Assembly (NCBI GenBank): GCA_046349615.1
Contig: JAXMBZ010000008.1
Coordinates: 62,001 to 126,000, forward strand
Length of the DNA: 64,000 nucleotides
DNA from: JADJNY01 sp046349615
Lineage (GTDB): Bacteria > Planctomycetota > UBA1135 > GCA-002686595
Direction of reading: 5' to 3'
Part shown: positions 8,805 to 19,500 of the stretch, one piece after another
Position numbering within the stretch: position 1 is the first letter of the stretch
Layout: every line of letters starts with the position of its first letter
Notes under the pieces: generated by a model
Seen by the model: only the letters and a program-made list of their open reading frames with translations
The model's database searches: none
Told to the model about the DNA's origin: nothing
Made by a program: the position numbers and the translations under genes

Positions 8805-10466
8805 ATGAAGCTGCACGGCCTCGTCTTCGGTCTCTGCGCCACGACCAGCCTCGCGCTCGCTCAAGCGGGCGACGGCGCGGCGGTCTCGCCCTACCGTCCT
8901 CAGAAGAACGCACCCGGGTTCGCGCCCGTGCTCCAACCGACGAGCGCCGCGCTCGTCGGCGGCTCCGATTCCTGCGCGACGGCGGAGGCGATCACCGGCA
9001 CCGGCGCTTTCGCGTTCGACAACTCGGGCGCGACGACCGGGACGGAGGGGCAGCTCAACACGAACTGCATCTTCTACAACCTCCAGGGCATCGCCTCGGA
9101 CGTCTGGTTCGTCTGGACCGCGCCGGCGAGCGGCGACGTCGAGCTCTCGACCTGCGGTCAGACGACCGTCGACACGAAGGTCGCCGTGCACAGCGGTTCG
9201 ACCTGTCCGGCGTCGGGCACGGGCGCGACGCCGCTCGCGTGCTCGGACGACATGAGCAACGCGCTGCTCCAGTCGAAGTGCTTCTTCACGGCCGTCGCGG
9301 GCAATTCGTACCTGATCCAACTCGGCACGTATCCGGGCGCCGGCACCGCGGGTGGGACGGGGACGTTCAGCCTCGACTACCTGCCGATCGCGCCGGTCGC
9401 GTGCGGTCAGTGGGACGACGGGAACTCCGAGACCGGCCTGCGCACGGGCGCCGCGGGTGCCGCGGTGTGCTGGCTGCAGCGCTGCGGCCAGGTGGGCGAC
9501 GTGAACTCGATCACGGCGATCGAGGCCGTGTGGGGGACGGCGTTCTCGGCGGGAACGGGCGGCTCCGGCCTCGTGAACGGCACGGCGTCGACCGTCGCGA
9601 TCTGGGACGACCCGAACGACGACGGACTGCCGAACGACGCGGTGCTGCTCCAGACCGTGAACACGACCGTGCAGAACGTCGACACGGACTTCTTCAACTC
9701 GATCCCGCTCGCACCCGCGGTCACGGTGAGCGGCGTCTATTTCATCGGGGTCGCCGTGCAGAACCCGAACCCGATCCCGACGAACTGGTTCCCGATCCCG
9801 ATGGACGGCGACGGCTGCGGCTTCCACCCGAAGATCGCGTGGCGGGCGTCGAACACGAGCGGGACGTTCGACTTCGCGAACCTCGCCATGAACTCGACGC
9901 CGCCGGGCGCCTACTCCGACATCGCGATCGCGCTCGCGAACCTCGGCTACAACGGCGTGTTGCTCCTGCGCGCGACGTGCGCTCCGATCGGCAACGGGAC
10001 GCCGTTCTGCTCGGGCGACGGCTCGCTCGCGGACCACACGACGCCGTGCCCGTGCGGCAACAGCGGCGCGGCCGGCAACGGCTGCGCGAACAGCGTCAAC
10101 GCGAACGGAGCGAACCTCGACGCGACGGGGAGCACGGTCGCGAACGACGTCGCGCTCGTCGGGACGGGCATGCCCGCGACGGTGTCGTGCATCTACCTGC
10201 AGGGTGATGCGCTCGCGGACACGACCTTCGGCGACGGCACGCGCTGCGCCGGAGGGACGTTGATCCGCCTCCGCACGCGCGCGAACGTCGGCGGCGCGAG
10301 CGCGTTCCCCGACTCGACGGACACGATCACGCTCTCCGCGCGCGGCGGCGTCGTGCCGGGGAGCGGCGCGACGCGGTACTACCAGACGTACTACCGCAAC
10401 TCGTCGGCGCTCTTCTGCCCGCCGGAGACGTTCAACGTCACGAACGGACGCGTGATCGTCTGGTGA
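8805..10466 (+). CDS. Secreted protein with PPC-like N-domain and shared C-terminal module (type A)
   Basis: A 553-residue exported protein of unknown function. A signal peptide (MKLHGLVFGLCATTSLALAQ) is followed by a beta-rich domain with the pattern SCATAEAITGTG, DVWFVWTAPASGDVELSTC, TKVAVHSGSTCP and NSYLIQLG, which resembles pre-peptidase C-terminal (PPC-like) jelly-roll domains. A second beta domain with AIWDDPNDDGLPNDAV follows. The last roughly 157 residues (about 397-553) are the module shared with five other proteins here: PCPCGNSGAAGNGCANS, GMPATVSCIYLQGD, YRNSSALFCPPETF and a terminal VIVW. It is closely related to the next gene. Twenty-five or so cysteine and glycine turns suggest a stable extracellular protein. 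Confidence 0.85.
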   Translation: MKLHGLVFGLCATTSLALAQAGDGAAVSPYRPQKNAPGFAPVLQPTSAALVGGSDSCATAEAITGTGAFAFDNSGATTGTEGQLNTNCIFYNLQGIASDVWFVWTAPASGDVELSTCGQTTVDTKVAVHSGSTCPASGTGATPLACSDDMSNALLQSKCFFTAVAGNSYLIQLGTYPGAGTAGGTGTFSLDYLPIAPVACGQWDDGNSETGLRTGAAGAAVCWLQRCGQVGDVNSITAIEAVWGTAFSAGTGGSGLVNGTASTVAIWDDPNDDGLPNDAVLLQTVNTTVQNVDTDFFNSIPLAPAVTVSGVYFIGVAVQNPNPIPTNWFPIPMDGDGCGFHPKIAWRASNTSGTFDFANLAMNSTPPGAYSDIAIALANLGYNGVLLLRATCAPIGNGTPFCSGDGSLADHTTPCPCGNSGAAGNGCANSVNANGANLDATGSTVANDVALVGTGMPATVSCIYLQGDALADTTFGDGTRCAGGTLIRLRTRANVGGASAFPDSTDTITLSARGGVVPGSGATRYYQTYYRNSSALFCPPETFNVTNGRVIVW

Positions 10467-10518
10467 GCACGCCGACCTTCCTCCGGCAGGACGGAGGATG
10501 GATGCGACGGCGAACCGA

Positions 10519-10552
10519 GCGCGCCGAGTCCGGTGGATCGGGCTCGGCGCGC
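10519..10552 (+). terminator. Hairpin after the first secreted-protein gene
   Basis: GCGCGCCGAG (10519-10528) pairs perfectly with CTCGGCGCGC (10543-10552) around a 14-nt loop, 53 nt after the stop codon. The 3' side is only mildly T-rich (GTCTTCGTTCTCC), so it is a strong stem with a weak U-tract; likely a transcription terminator or mRNA-stabilising hairpin. Confidence 0.55.
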
Positions 10553-10600
10553 GTCTTCGTTCTCCATGTTCCGCCTCGCGGCGATGCGCGCGCATCCGGC

Positions 10601-10634
10601 TGCACACCGCGTGCACATGCGCACGCGGTGTGCA
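10601..10634. promoter_or_regulatory. Perfect 14-bp inverted repeat upstream of the second secreted paralogue
   Basis: TGCACACCGCGTGC (10601-10614) and GCACGCGGTGTGCA (10621-10634) form a perfect inverted repeat around the 6-nt spacer ACATGC, about 205 bp before the ATG at 10838. It is too far from the upstream stop to be its primary terminator, and a separate hairpin already sits there. An operator or a long-leader RNA structure are both possible. Confidence 0.5.
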
Positions 10635-10837
10635 TCGTTTCGGGTGCGCGTGCACGTGGAGGACGTACACCTGACAGAGCTCGAATCGAGTTGGCGATGA
10701 CCGTGCGCACGAGCAGCGGTACTGGAGTTCCTGGCATGCCACGCCGTCGCGGCGCGCACCTCCCGGCAGGTCGTGTGCAGGGTCGTCTCCCTGCACGCGC
10801 GCGCCCTCGGCTTCCCAGCACTCCAAGGAGTCACTCG

Positions 10838-12520
10838 ATGAAACGCACTCTTCACGCCCTCGGCGCGGCAGGCGCCGCGCTCTGCCTCCCCACGTTCGCG
10901 ATCGCGCAGACGCCGCGCGATTTCGCCCTGCCGAGCGCAGCGGCGCCGGCGCAGGTCCGTGTGCACGCGGGCGCGCAACCCGTGCTCCAGCCGACCTCGG
11001 CCGCGCTCGTCGGCGGCGGAGACAGTTGCTCGACGCCGGACTCGATCACGGGCACCGGGACGTTCGCGTTCGACACGACCGCGGCGACGACGGGCACGGA
11101 GGGCCAGGTCACGACGAACTGCATCCAGTCGAGCGTTCAGGGCATCGCGAACGACGTCTGGTTCCTTTGGACCGCGCCGCAGAGCGGGAGCGTGATGCTC
11201 ACGACGTGCGGCCTGACCACCGTCGACACGAAGATCGCGGTGTACGACGGCTCGACGTGTCCGGCCGCGGGCGCGACGGCGCTCGACTGCCTCGACGACC
11301 TCTCCGTGAACGCCGCGGGCACCGGCGGCTTCAACTTCCAGACGAGCCTCTTCTGGAACGCGGTCGGCGGCAACTCGTACCTGATCCAACTCGGCGTCTC
11401 ACCGGGCTCGCCGACGGGCGCCGGCACCTTCTCGATCGAGTACGCCGCGCCCGACTTCGCGATGGCGACGCCGTGCGGACCGGACGACGGGAACAGCGAT
11501 ACGCTGCAGGGCTGGATCGCGAACATCTCGGTGTGCGCGCTCCAGCGCGAGGGCGGGATCGGACAGACGACGCTCGTCGGATCCATCTCCGTCGCGTGGG
11601 GAGCTCCGTTCGCGCCCGCCACGAACAACCCGGCGGTCGGCGGCACGGCGATCGTCGCGGTGTGGGACGACCCGAACGACGACGGCGATCCGACGGACGC
11701 CGTGCTCGTGCAGCAGCAGAACGTGACGATCAACTCGCCGGGCACGGACACGCTCGAGACGACGCTCCTCTCGCCGCCCGTCGCGATGACCGGCGTCTTC
11801 TTCATCGGTGCCGTCTACACGACGCCGGCGACGACCGGTCTCAACAACGCGCCGTTCCCGCGCGACAACGACTCGTGTGGTTACGCGGTGCGGCGCTCCT
11901 GGCTCGCGATCAACCAGGCGACGACGTTCAGCCTGACGAACCTCGCTTCGAACTCGGTTCCGCCGGTGCGGATGGAGCTCTCGGGGCTCGACGCGCTCAC
12001 GCTGCGCGGCAACTTCCTCCTGCGCGCCGACTGCCAGCAGCCGAATCCCGGCACTCCGTTCTGCGCCGCGGACGGCCTCGACCCGAACGTGACGACGCCG
12101 TGCCCCTGCGGGAACACGGGGGGCGCGGGCCGCGGCTGCGCGAACAGCGTCAACCCGAACGGCGGCCTGCTCGTCGCGACGGGCGCGCCGATCCCGGACA
12201 CGATGCAGCTCCAAGGTTCCGGCATGCCCGCGACCGTGTCGTGCATCTATCTGCAGGGCGACGGGCTCACGGACACGACGTTCGGCGACGGCGTGCGTTG
12301 CACGGGCGGAACGCTCCTGCGGCTGCGCACGCGTGCGAACGTCGGCGGCGCGAGCGCCTTCCCCGACTCGACGGACACGATCACGCTGTCGGCCCGCGGC
12401 GGCGTCGTGCCGGGGAGCGGTGTGACGCGGCAGTATCAGACCTACTACCGCAACTCCGCGGCGCTCTTCTGTCCGCCCGAGACGTTCAACATCACGAACG
12501 GCTGGCAGGTGACGTGGTGA
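10838..12520 (+). CDS. Secreted protein with PPC-like N-domain and shared C-terminal module (type A), paralogue
   Basis: A 560-residue exported paralogue of the preceding gene. It has a strong AAGGAG ribosome-binding site 7 nt before the ATG and a signal peptide (MKRTLHALGAAGAALCLPTF). The order of parts is the same: a leader with VLQPTSAALVGGGDSC, the PPC-like domain (DVWFLWTAPQSGSVMLTTC, TKIAVYDGSTCP), a second beta domain containing AVWDDPNDDGDPTDAV, and the roughly 157-residue C-terminal module ending FNITNGWQVTW. The module is nearly identical to that of the first protein (for example TRANVGGASAFPDSTDTITL), while the middle domains have diverged. This fits tandem duplication with stronger constraint, or gene conversion, at the C-terminus. 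Confidence 0.87.
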   Translation: MKRTLHALGAAGAALCLPTFAIAQTPRDFALPSAAAPAQVRVHAGAQPVLQPTSAALVGGGDSCSTPDSITGTGTFAFDTTAATTGTEGQVTTNCIQSSVQGIANDVWFLWTAPQSGSVMLTTCGLTTVDTKIAVYDGSTCPAAGATALDCLDDLSVNAAGTGGFNFQTSLFWNAVGGNSYLIQLGVSPGSPTGAGTFSIEYAAPDFAMATPCGPDDGNSDTLQGWIANISVCALQREGGIGQTTLVGSISVAWGAPFAPATNNPAVGGTAIVAVWDDPNDDGDPTDAVLVQQQNVTINSPGTDTLETTLLSPPVAMTGVFFIGAVYTTPATTGLNNAPFPRDNDSCGYAVRRSWLAINQATTFSLTNLASNSVPPVRMELSGLDALTLRGNFLLRADCQQPNPGTPFCAADGLDPNVTTPCPCGNTGGAGRGCANSVNPNGGLLVATGAPIPDTMQLQGSGMPATVSCIYLQGDGLTDTTFGDGVRCTGGTLLRLRTRANVGGASAFPDSTDTITLSARGGVVPGSGVTRQYQTYYRNSAALFCPPETFNITNGWQVTW

Positions 12521-12559
12521 TCCGCGCGCGCGTCCCGACGCGCGGGTGACGCAACCTCG

Positions 12560-12599
12560 AGGCGGCGCTTCGGTCCCGACGCGGACCGGGGCGCCGCCT
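12560..12599 (+). terminator. Two-part hairpin after the second secreted-protein gene
   Basis: AGGCGGCGC (12560-12568) pairs with GCGCCGCCT (12591-12599), and inside it CGGTCC (12571-12576) pairs with GGACCG (12583-12588), leaving a 6-nt loop. It begins 40 nt after the stop codon and is followed by GCGTTCC without a long U-tract. Its position mirrors the hairpin after the first paralogue. Confidence 0.55.
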
Positions 12600-12805
12600 G
12601 CGTTCCGGTGCGACGCGAGGGGCCGCGCAGCGTCGAGACGGGCCGCATTCGGAACGAATTTCCGACTCGAAGCGCGCACGGCGCGCAGGTGCGTGCGCTC
12701 GGTCGCGCGAGGGTCGCAGCCACGGTCCAGGGGCCGCGCGGGCACGCGGCGAACTCGGCGCACGTCCGATACACTCGCCGGCTCGAATCGCCGCCCCCGA
12801 TCGAG

Positions 12806-15800
12806 ATGAGACGCGTCCCCGCCCTGCTGTTTCCGCTCGCGTTCTGCGCGCTCCACGGCCTCGCCGCCGCGGAAGGGCGCGCGCTCGCGCTCGTGGCGGC
12901 GCCCACGGGGCGCGAGGTCGCGGATCCGCGCTTCGTCGTCGCGGAGCCGGACCTCGTGCTCGCGACGGGCGACGCGCTCGTCGCGCGCTTCGACGCGACG
13001 CGGCTCGCGGCGAGCGCGGCGGGCTTCGAGCTCGAGTTCGCGGACGGCACGACGACGGCGTGCGTCGCGCCGCCGCGCGCCACGGGATGGGAAGAACGCC
13101 GCGTCGAGCTCGGTGCGCAGGCCGGGAAACGCCTGCGCGCGATCGCGCTCGTCGCACACGACCTCGCCGCGGGGCCGGAGGTGCTGCGCGTCGACGGGCT
13201 CGCGCTCGTCCGCGGCGACGGAGCGCGCGTCGAGCTCGAACCCGCGACGCTCGCGCCGAAGCGCGACCGCGACCTGCGCGCGGCGCTCGTGCTCGCGAGC
13301 GCGGACGAGCCGGCGGGAGCGCGCGTGCGTCCGCTCGGCGGCGTGCGCGAGCCGTGGGCTGCGCTCGATCTGTCGACGCTGCGCAAGCGCACGGCGCGCC
13401 AGGGCGCGCGTGCGAACTCCGCGGGGCTCGGGACCACACCGCTCGCGCTCGGTGCGACGTCGCTCGCGCTTGGGGAGACGCCCGACGGGCTCGTGCTCGC
13501 CGGCGACGGCGTCCCGCTCGCGTTCGCGGCCGCGGGAGAACCCGCGTCGATCCCCGCGCGCGCGCAGCGCATCTCGCTCGAGCCGCTCGAGGGCGGCAGC
13601 TTCTACGTGCTCCACCTCGCGCTCGCGACGACGAGTCCGGAGGCGCTCGACACGACGTGGCGCATCGTCGGCGCGACGGGCGAGGAGCGCGAGCTCCAGG
13701 TCGCGCTCCCCGCGCGCGACGCGAACGGCGCGTGGCAGCTCGACGCGGAGCAGGGCTTTCCCGACGCGGGCTGCGTCGTGCTCGAGCTCCCGCTCGCGAG
13801 CTCGTTCCCGATCGTGTCGATCCAGCTCCCCGACGACGAGCGCGTCGAGGTGCTCGCCGCGACGGTCCAGTGGGTCAAGGACGCGGCGAACGACGCGCGC
13901 TTCCGGCGCACGTGGATGCAGCGCGAGCGTCCAGGCGCCCCGCTCGCTCGGTACCTGCGCGCGCTGCGGTTCGACGGCGTGTTCGAGCCGGCGCGCGACG
14001 AGAGCGCGCACGAGCGCGAGCTCTTCCGCCGCCTCGTCGCGCAGGACGCCGAGGGCTTCGACGAGCTGCTGGGGCAGCGTCTCGCGGCGCTCGAACCCGT
14101 CGGGAAACGCTGGGGCGGCGCGCGCGTCGCGTTCACGACGACGGTGCCCGAGGTCGACGCGGGGCTCGAGGACGCAGAGTGGCGGCGCGCGACGCTCGCG
14201 CGCGAGCGCGACCGCCTCGAGGCGCTCCGGCGCTACGCGAACACGAACTCGCCTGCCCCCGACGGGCGCACGCTCGAGTTGCTCGCCGAGGACGCGCGCG
14301 ACGCGCGCGACGGGCTCGCGGACCTCGCGCACAAGGGGCGCGTCGAGCTCGCGCCGTTCGCGTGGATGCAGAACGAGTGGGGGCTCGTCGGCGAGGCCTC
14401 GCTCGCGCGCGAGCTCGCGTGGGGCCGCGACGCGCTCGCGAAGCTCGCGCCCGGCTCTCCGGCCGTCGTCGCGTGGACGCCGAACGACCTCGCGTGGTTC
14501 CGCCAGCTCCCGCAGGCCGCCGCGGACCTCGGGGCGACGGCGCTCGCGAGCGCGCCGCTCGCGTGGAGCGACGTTCCGCGGCCGCTCGTCTGCGAGCTCA
14601 AGGCGCCGGATCAGACGACGCTGACGCTCGCGACGCCGCCCGCGCTCTTCGCAGCGGGAAGGCGCGCGGGGCTCCTCGACCTCGGCGCGCTCGGCGACGC
14701 GCTCGGGCTGGTGCAGCAGCGCAACGGCGCGCGCGAACTGCTCGTGCCGCTCGTCCTCGCCGGTGCCGACGACGCGCTCGAGCGCGAGAACCGTCGGCGT
14801 CAGCGGGAGCTCGTGCAGTACGCCTTCGGACCGCGCGCGCGGAGCACGACGCTCGGCGGGTTCCTCGCGGAGGCGCGCAAGGTCGACGGTTTCCGCGCGC
14901 CGGCGTGGCGCGCGAACAAGGACGGCGCGAAGGCGCCCGAACTCGCGACGCGCTCGGACGAGCTCCACGCGTGGACGCGCAAGGCGGAGAACCGCCTCGT
15001 CGACGCAGGCGCTGCGGCGGCGCTCGCCGCGGCGGACGGTCACGTGCCGCTGCGTCCCTTGTGGCGCACGTTGTGGGAGCGCACGCTCGCGAACCACGCG
15101 GCCGCGGAGCGGCTCGCAGCGCGCGGTGAGTCGAGCGCGGCGCGGATCGCGGACGCGCGCGAGGTCGCGGGCGCCGCGGACGCGCTCGCCGACGAAGCGC
15201 TGCGCGTGCTCGCGCTCGCCGCGGACACGGAGGGCCTCGGACAGGCCGTGTTCGTCTTCAACCCGCTCGCGTTCGGGCGCACGGCGCTCGTCAGCGTGGC
15301 GGACGGCGATTTCGAGGTGCAGGACCCGCTCGGGCGCGTGCTGCCGAGCCAGAAGACGCCCGAGGGCAAGCGCGTGTTCGAGGCGGAGCTCCCGTCGCTC
15401 GGCTACGCGGTGCACCGCCTCGTCCCGCGCGCGATCGCGACGGGCGCGGCGTTGAAGGACCCGCCGACGGTGCGCGTCGACGGGTGGAAGCTCGCGAGCG
15501 CGCGCGTGCAGGCGGTGCTCGACCCGAAGACGGGTGAGCTCGTCTCGCTGCGGCGGCGCGCGGACGGGTTCCCCGGCGAGGAGACGCTGCGCGCGGGCGC
15601 GCGGCTCGAGGTCGTGCGCGCGGACGGTTCGATTGCGACGGGAGAGCTCGCGGCGTGCGAGGTGCTCGAACGCGGTCCGGTGCGCGCGCGCGTGCGCTCG
15701 ACGTACGCGTTCGGCGCGGCGCGCGTCGAGGAGGAGCTCGTGCTGCGCGCGAGTTCGACCGCGATCGAAGCGACCACGCGCGTCGAGGGCGAGCTCGCCG

Positions 15801-16468
15801 GCGCGTTGCGCGTCGTGTTCGACGTCGTGAAGCCGCGCGACGCAGCTCCGCGGCACGTCCCGTTCGGCTACGGCGCGGTGCGGGCGGACGAGCGCGCGCG
15901 GAGCGGCCTCCTGTCGTGGGTGTCGCAAGGGGACGGCTTCGGCGTGGCGCTCGCGAGCGAGGACGCGGCCGCGTGCGGCACGAAGGACTCGCGCGTGTGG
16001 CTGTGGCTCGCCGAAGCAGGGGAGCGCGACCGCACCGTGCGCTTCGCGTTCACCCCGTTCGAGGGCTCCGAGCAGGACGCGCGCCTCGTGGCGTTCGGGC
16101 AGGAAGCGACGCACGCCGTGCGCGCGTTCGCCGTCGACGGTCATCCAGGCGTGCGGCCTGCGAAGCACCCGTTCCTCGACGTCGCGCGGATCACGGACGA
16201 CGGACGGCTCGCGCGCGGCGCGGCGTCGAACGTCGCCGTCGCGGAGTTCGCGCCCGCGAGCGACGGCAACGGTTGGATGCTCCGACTGTTCGACGCGTCG
16301 GGGCTCGCGGGCGACGTCGAGGTCGAGCTCGACCGCCCGATCTTCGGCGTGCGGCGCGCGGACCTCGGCGAGCGCGCGGTCGGCGAGCTGAAGGCGGAAC
16401 CGAAGCGCTTCACGCTGCGCCTCGGCGCGTGGCGGATCGAGACAGTGCGATTCGGCTGGCGGCCTTGA
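12806..16468 (+). CDS. Secreted GH38 alpha-mannosidase-like protein, probably without standard catalysis
   Basis: A 1220-residue exported protein (signal peptide MRRVPALLFPLAFCALHGLA). The second half follows the layout of family 38 glycoside hydrolases: a region around residue 450 where the zinc-binding His-x-Asp is expected (here VPEVDAG), WTPNDLAWFRQLPQ near residue 557 in the place of the usual PDTFGYS..LPQ block, a helical region ending with ELHAWTRKAENRLVDAG, LWRTLWERTLANH, and VFVFNPLAFGRTALVSV near residue 817 that matches the FNPLSWERT block opening the C-terminal beta region. In this alignment the nucleophile Asp becomes Asn and the metal-binding His is lost, so it may be a carbohydrate-binding pseudoenzyme. 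The assignment rests on motif spacing and is moderately sure. The first 400 residues are unassigned. Confidence 0.6.
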   Translation: MRRVPALLFPLAFCALHGLAAAEGRALALVAAPTGREVADPRFVVAEPDLVLATGDALVARFDATRLAASAAGFELEFADGTTTACVAPPRATGWEERRVELGAQAGKRLRAIALVAHDLAAGPEVLRVDGLALVRGDGARVELEPATLAPKRDRDLRAALVLASADEPAGARVRPLGGVREPWAALDLSTLRKRTARQGARANSAGLGTTPLALGATSLALGETPDGLVLAGDGVPLAFAAAGEPASIPARAQRISLEPLEGGSFYVLHLALATTSPEALDTTWRIVGATGEERELQVALPARDANGAWQLDAEQGFPDAGCVVLELPLASSFPIVSIQLPDDERVEVLAATVQWVKDAANDARFRRTWMQRERPGAPLARYLRALRFDGVFEPARDESAHERELFRRLVAQDAEGFDELLGQRLAALEPVGKRWGGARVAFTTTVPEVDAGLEDAEWRRATLARERDRLEALRRYANTNSPAPDGRTLELLAEDARDARDGLADLAHKGRVELAPFAWMQNEWGLVGEASLARELAWGRDALAKLAPGSPAVVAWTPNDLAWFRQLPQAAADLGATALASAPLAWSDVPRPLVCELKAPDQTTLTLATPPALFAAGRRAGLLDLGALGDALGLVQQRNGARELLVPLVLAGADDALERENRRRQRELVQYAFGPRARSTTLGGFLAEARKVDGFRAPAWRANKDGAKAPELATRSDELHAWTRKAENRLVDAGAAAALAAADGHVPLRPLWRTLWERTLANHAAAERLAARGESSAARIADAREVAGAADALADEALRVLALAADTEGLGQAVFVFNPLAFGRTALVSVADGDFEVQDPLGRVLPSQKTPEGKRVFEAELPSLGYAVHRLVPRAIATGAALKDPPTVRVDGWKLASARVQAVLDPKTGELVSLRRRADGFPGEETLRAGARLEVVRADGSIATGELAACEVLERGPVRARVRSTYAFGAARVEEELVLRASSTAIEATTRVEGELAGALRVVFDVVKPRDAAPRHVPFGYGAVRADERARSGLLSWVSQGDGFGVALASEDAAACGTKDSRVWLWLAEAGERDRTVRFAFTPFEGSEQDARLVAFGQEATHAVRAFAVDGHPGVRPAKHPFLDVARITDDGRLARGAASNVAVAEFAPASDGNGWMLRLFDASGLAGDVEVELDRPIFGVRRADLGERAVGELKAEPKRFTLRLGAWRIETVRFGWRP

Positions 16469-16501
16469 GCGCCGCGCGCGCGAGGCGCGCGACGCCGCGC
16501 C

Positions 16502-19500
16502 TCACTCGATCGGCCGCAGCACGACGTTCCTGAACTCGATCGCCGCGCCTTCGCTCTGCAGCGCGATCTTGCCCGGCACGACGTCGCACCACTTCGCGCG
16601 GTTCTGCACCTCGCCGTTGACCTCGAGCTCGAGGTCGCCGCCGTCGAGGCGGATGCGGTAGCGATTCCACTCGCCGATCGGCTTCTCGTTGCACGGCAAT
16701 GCCTTCGCGGTGTGCCGCCCGTCCGTGCGCGACTTCTCGACGTTCATCGGAAACTCGCCGATGTTCCAGATGTCGCCGGCGTTGCGGCTCTCGAGCTGCG
16801 CTTCGATGCTCTTCGGCCACACGGTGTCGGGCGCCTGCACGCGCAGGAGCACGCCGGAGTTGCCCGGCTTCGAACCCGCGGGGAAGCGCCACTCGAGCGT
16901 CAGCTCGAAGTTCGTGTAGTCCTTCTCCGTGCGCAGGTACCCGATCGGCGTGCCCTTGCAGTGCAGCACGCCGTCCGCGACGGACCAGACGTCCTCCATG
17001 CGCGCGTTCGCGTCGTTCAGGTGGAACGTCCACCCCGCGAGCGTCTTGCCGTCGAAGAGCTGCACCGGCGTGCCGAGCACGTGCTTCGTCGCGCGGCCTT
17101 CCTGCAGGAACGTCGCGAGGTCCGCGAGCTCCTGCGGCTCGAGCCCGAGCGCGACGTTGTCGGGCATCGCGGAGAGCTTCTGCTTCTCGCGCGACTCGAC
17201 CTCGCCCGCATCGATCACTTCGCGCGTGCCCTTCGTGTCCTTGATCACGAGCTTGTCGGCGTCCGCGAGCACGAAGCCCGAATAGAGCCGTCCGTCCTTC
17301 GTCTCGACGACCCACGTGTCGTACCCGAACGCGATCGCGGCGCTCGGGTTCAGGATCGCGTCGAGCAGCGCTTCACGGCCGTACTTGCGCCCGATCTCCG
17401 TCAGGTCGGGGCCGACGTCGCCGCCGCGACCTTGGAACGTGTGACACTGCGCGCAGTTCGCCTTCGCGCCGCGGAAGAGCGTTTCGCCGCGCGCGCCGTC
17501 GCCGGCGAGGCTCGCGAGCTCCTTCGCGGGCGGGAGCGGCTTCCCGCTCGCCGTCGCGCGCGGGAACGCGCTCACCGCGAGCGCGCGCACCGCCATGTCG
17601 GGGTTCGAGTAGATCGCGCCCGCCGCCGCGGCGCGCACGGTCTCGGCGAGCTTCCCTTCGTTCGCGAGTTGGATCAGCAGGAGTCCGCCTTCCTTGTCGG
17701 CCGCGAGCGCGCGCGCGGCGTTCGCGCGCTCCGACTCGCTCGCCGCGGCGTCCTGCAGCTTCGCGACGAGCGCGCGGAACGCGCTGCGGTCCTCGGGCGC
17801 GTCGATCCACACTTGGAACTCGACGTCGGGGTGCGCGTTCGGCTGCTTCGCGCCGCCGTCGTCGAGCGCGCAGAGCGCCTGGAAGCGCGTGAAGCGGCCC
17901 TCGGGGAGGCGCCACGCGATCTCGGACGCGGCGTGCGTGCCGAGGCCGTGCTCGTACGTCTTCCCGTCGAGCACGAGCGGGCCGCCGTTCGCGTTCGCGT
18001 TCGCGTGGACGGCGCCCCACTCGGCGTTCGCGCTCGCCCACGGCAGCGTGTCGAGGCGCGTCTCGCCCTGCGCGCCGACGAGCCGCGCGTCGAGCCAATC
18101 GCTCCAATCGTGCCCGTTGCCGCGCGCGCCGCTCGTGACGACGAGCCACAGCGAGCGCGCGCCGGTGACGTCGACGTCGCACGCCTTGGAACCCTGCTCG
18201 AGCACGCCGCTCGACCACACGAGCTTCGCGCTCGCGTTGCCCGCGCGTCCGACGGGCGCGAGGTCCTTCGCGAGGCGGTACTCGGACCAATCGCTCTCGT
18301 CCTTGTGGCGCACCCACCACGTCGCGAGCTCGCGCACGTCGTCGGGTCCGGCGAGCGCGATCTGGAGCATCGCCTCGGCGGCGTCGCGCTCCTTGCAGAA
18401 CGCGAGCGCGTCGACGGCTCGGCGACGTTCGGCGGGCGTGAGCGACGTCGCGCGCCCGCGCGCGGTGAGCGCGGGGATCGCCTGCTTCGGGTGCAGACGC
18501 CACGCGATGCCCGCCTGCGCCGGGCTCCATTCGAGCACCGGCCGTGTGTCGCCCTGGAAGTAGAGGTCGTAGAGCTGCGACTCCTTGCCCTGCGCGCCGA
18601 TGCCGAGCGCCTCGAGCAGCCACGGATCGCGCCCGTCCCACGCCTTCGCGACCTCCATCCATGGGTTCGACGCGTAGCTGATGTTCTGCTCGCGCAGCGA
18701 GAGCGCGACCTCGCGCAGGACCGCGGGCGTCGCGTTCTCCTTCGAGAGTTGGAGCGCGTACTGCGGGAGGAACGGCGGCTTCTGACATTGCGCGCGCCAC
18801 GCGGCGATGCGCAGGTCGGGATCGGCGTCGCGCAGCGCGAGGTCGATCGCTTTCTGACCTTCGTCGGGGATCTGCGCGAGCGTCCAGAGCGCGCGCGCTC
18901 GGTAGCGCGGGTTCTTCGACGCATAGAGCTCCCTCAGCGGCCGCACCGCGAGCCCGCGCTCCATCACGAGCGCGCGATAGCCGAGCACACGCACGTTCAC
19001 CGCGGGCGAGCACAACGCCGCGATCGCGCCTTGCAGCTTGCTCACGTCATAGACGGGCTTCAGCGGCTTCGCGCCCTTCGGTTGGATGCGCAGGATGCGG
19101 CCGTACGCGAGCTTGTCGCCCGCCGCGTGGCCGCCGACGCCCGGATCCCACCAGTCGGACACGTAGAGCGCGCCGTCGGTCGCGACGCACACGTCGCTCG
19201 GTCGAAACCACGTGCTCGAGCGATCGTCGCCGCGTCCCGTGCGCGACGTCAGCAGCACGGTCTTCTCGAGCTCGTACCCCGCGCCCTTCGCGCGCGGCAG
19301 GTGCGCGTACACGACGTTCGCGCCCGCGTCGCAGTCGAGGATCGCGCCTTGGTATTTCGCGGGCAGGAGCTCGCCTTCGTACACCGCGACGCCCGTCGGA
19401 CCGCCCGCGCCGTTGATGCAGCCGTTCGGCACGACGCCGGGGTCGTCTTGGTGCCAGTGCGCGCGCTGCACCTCCTGACCGGGCCGCCGATCGGCGTTCC

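Noticed and set aside
11399..16168. A 1589-residue minus-strand open frame
   Set aside because: It lies antisense to two well-supported secreted-protein genes and consists of Arg/Ala-rich sequence typical of shadow frames.
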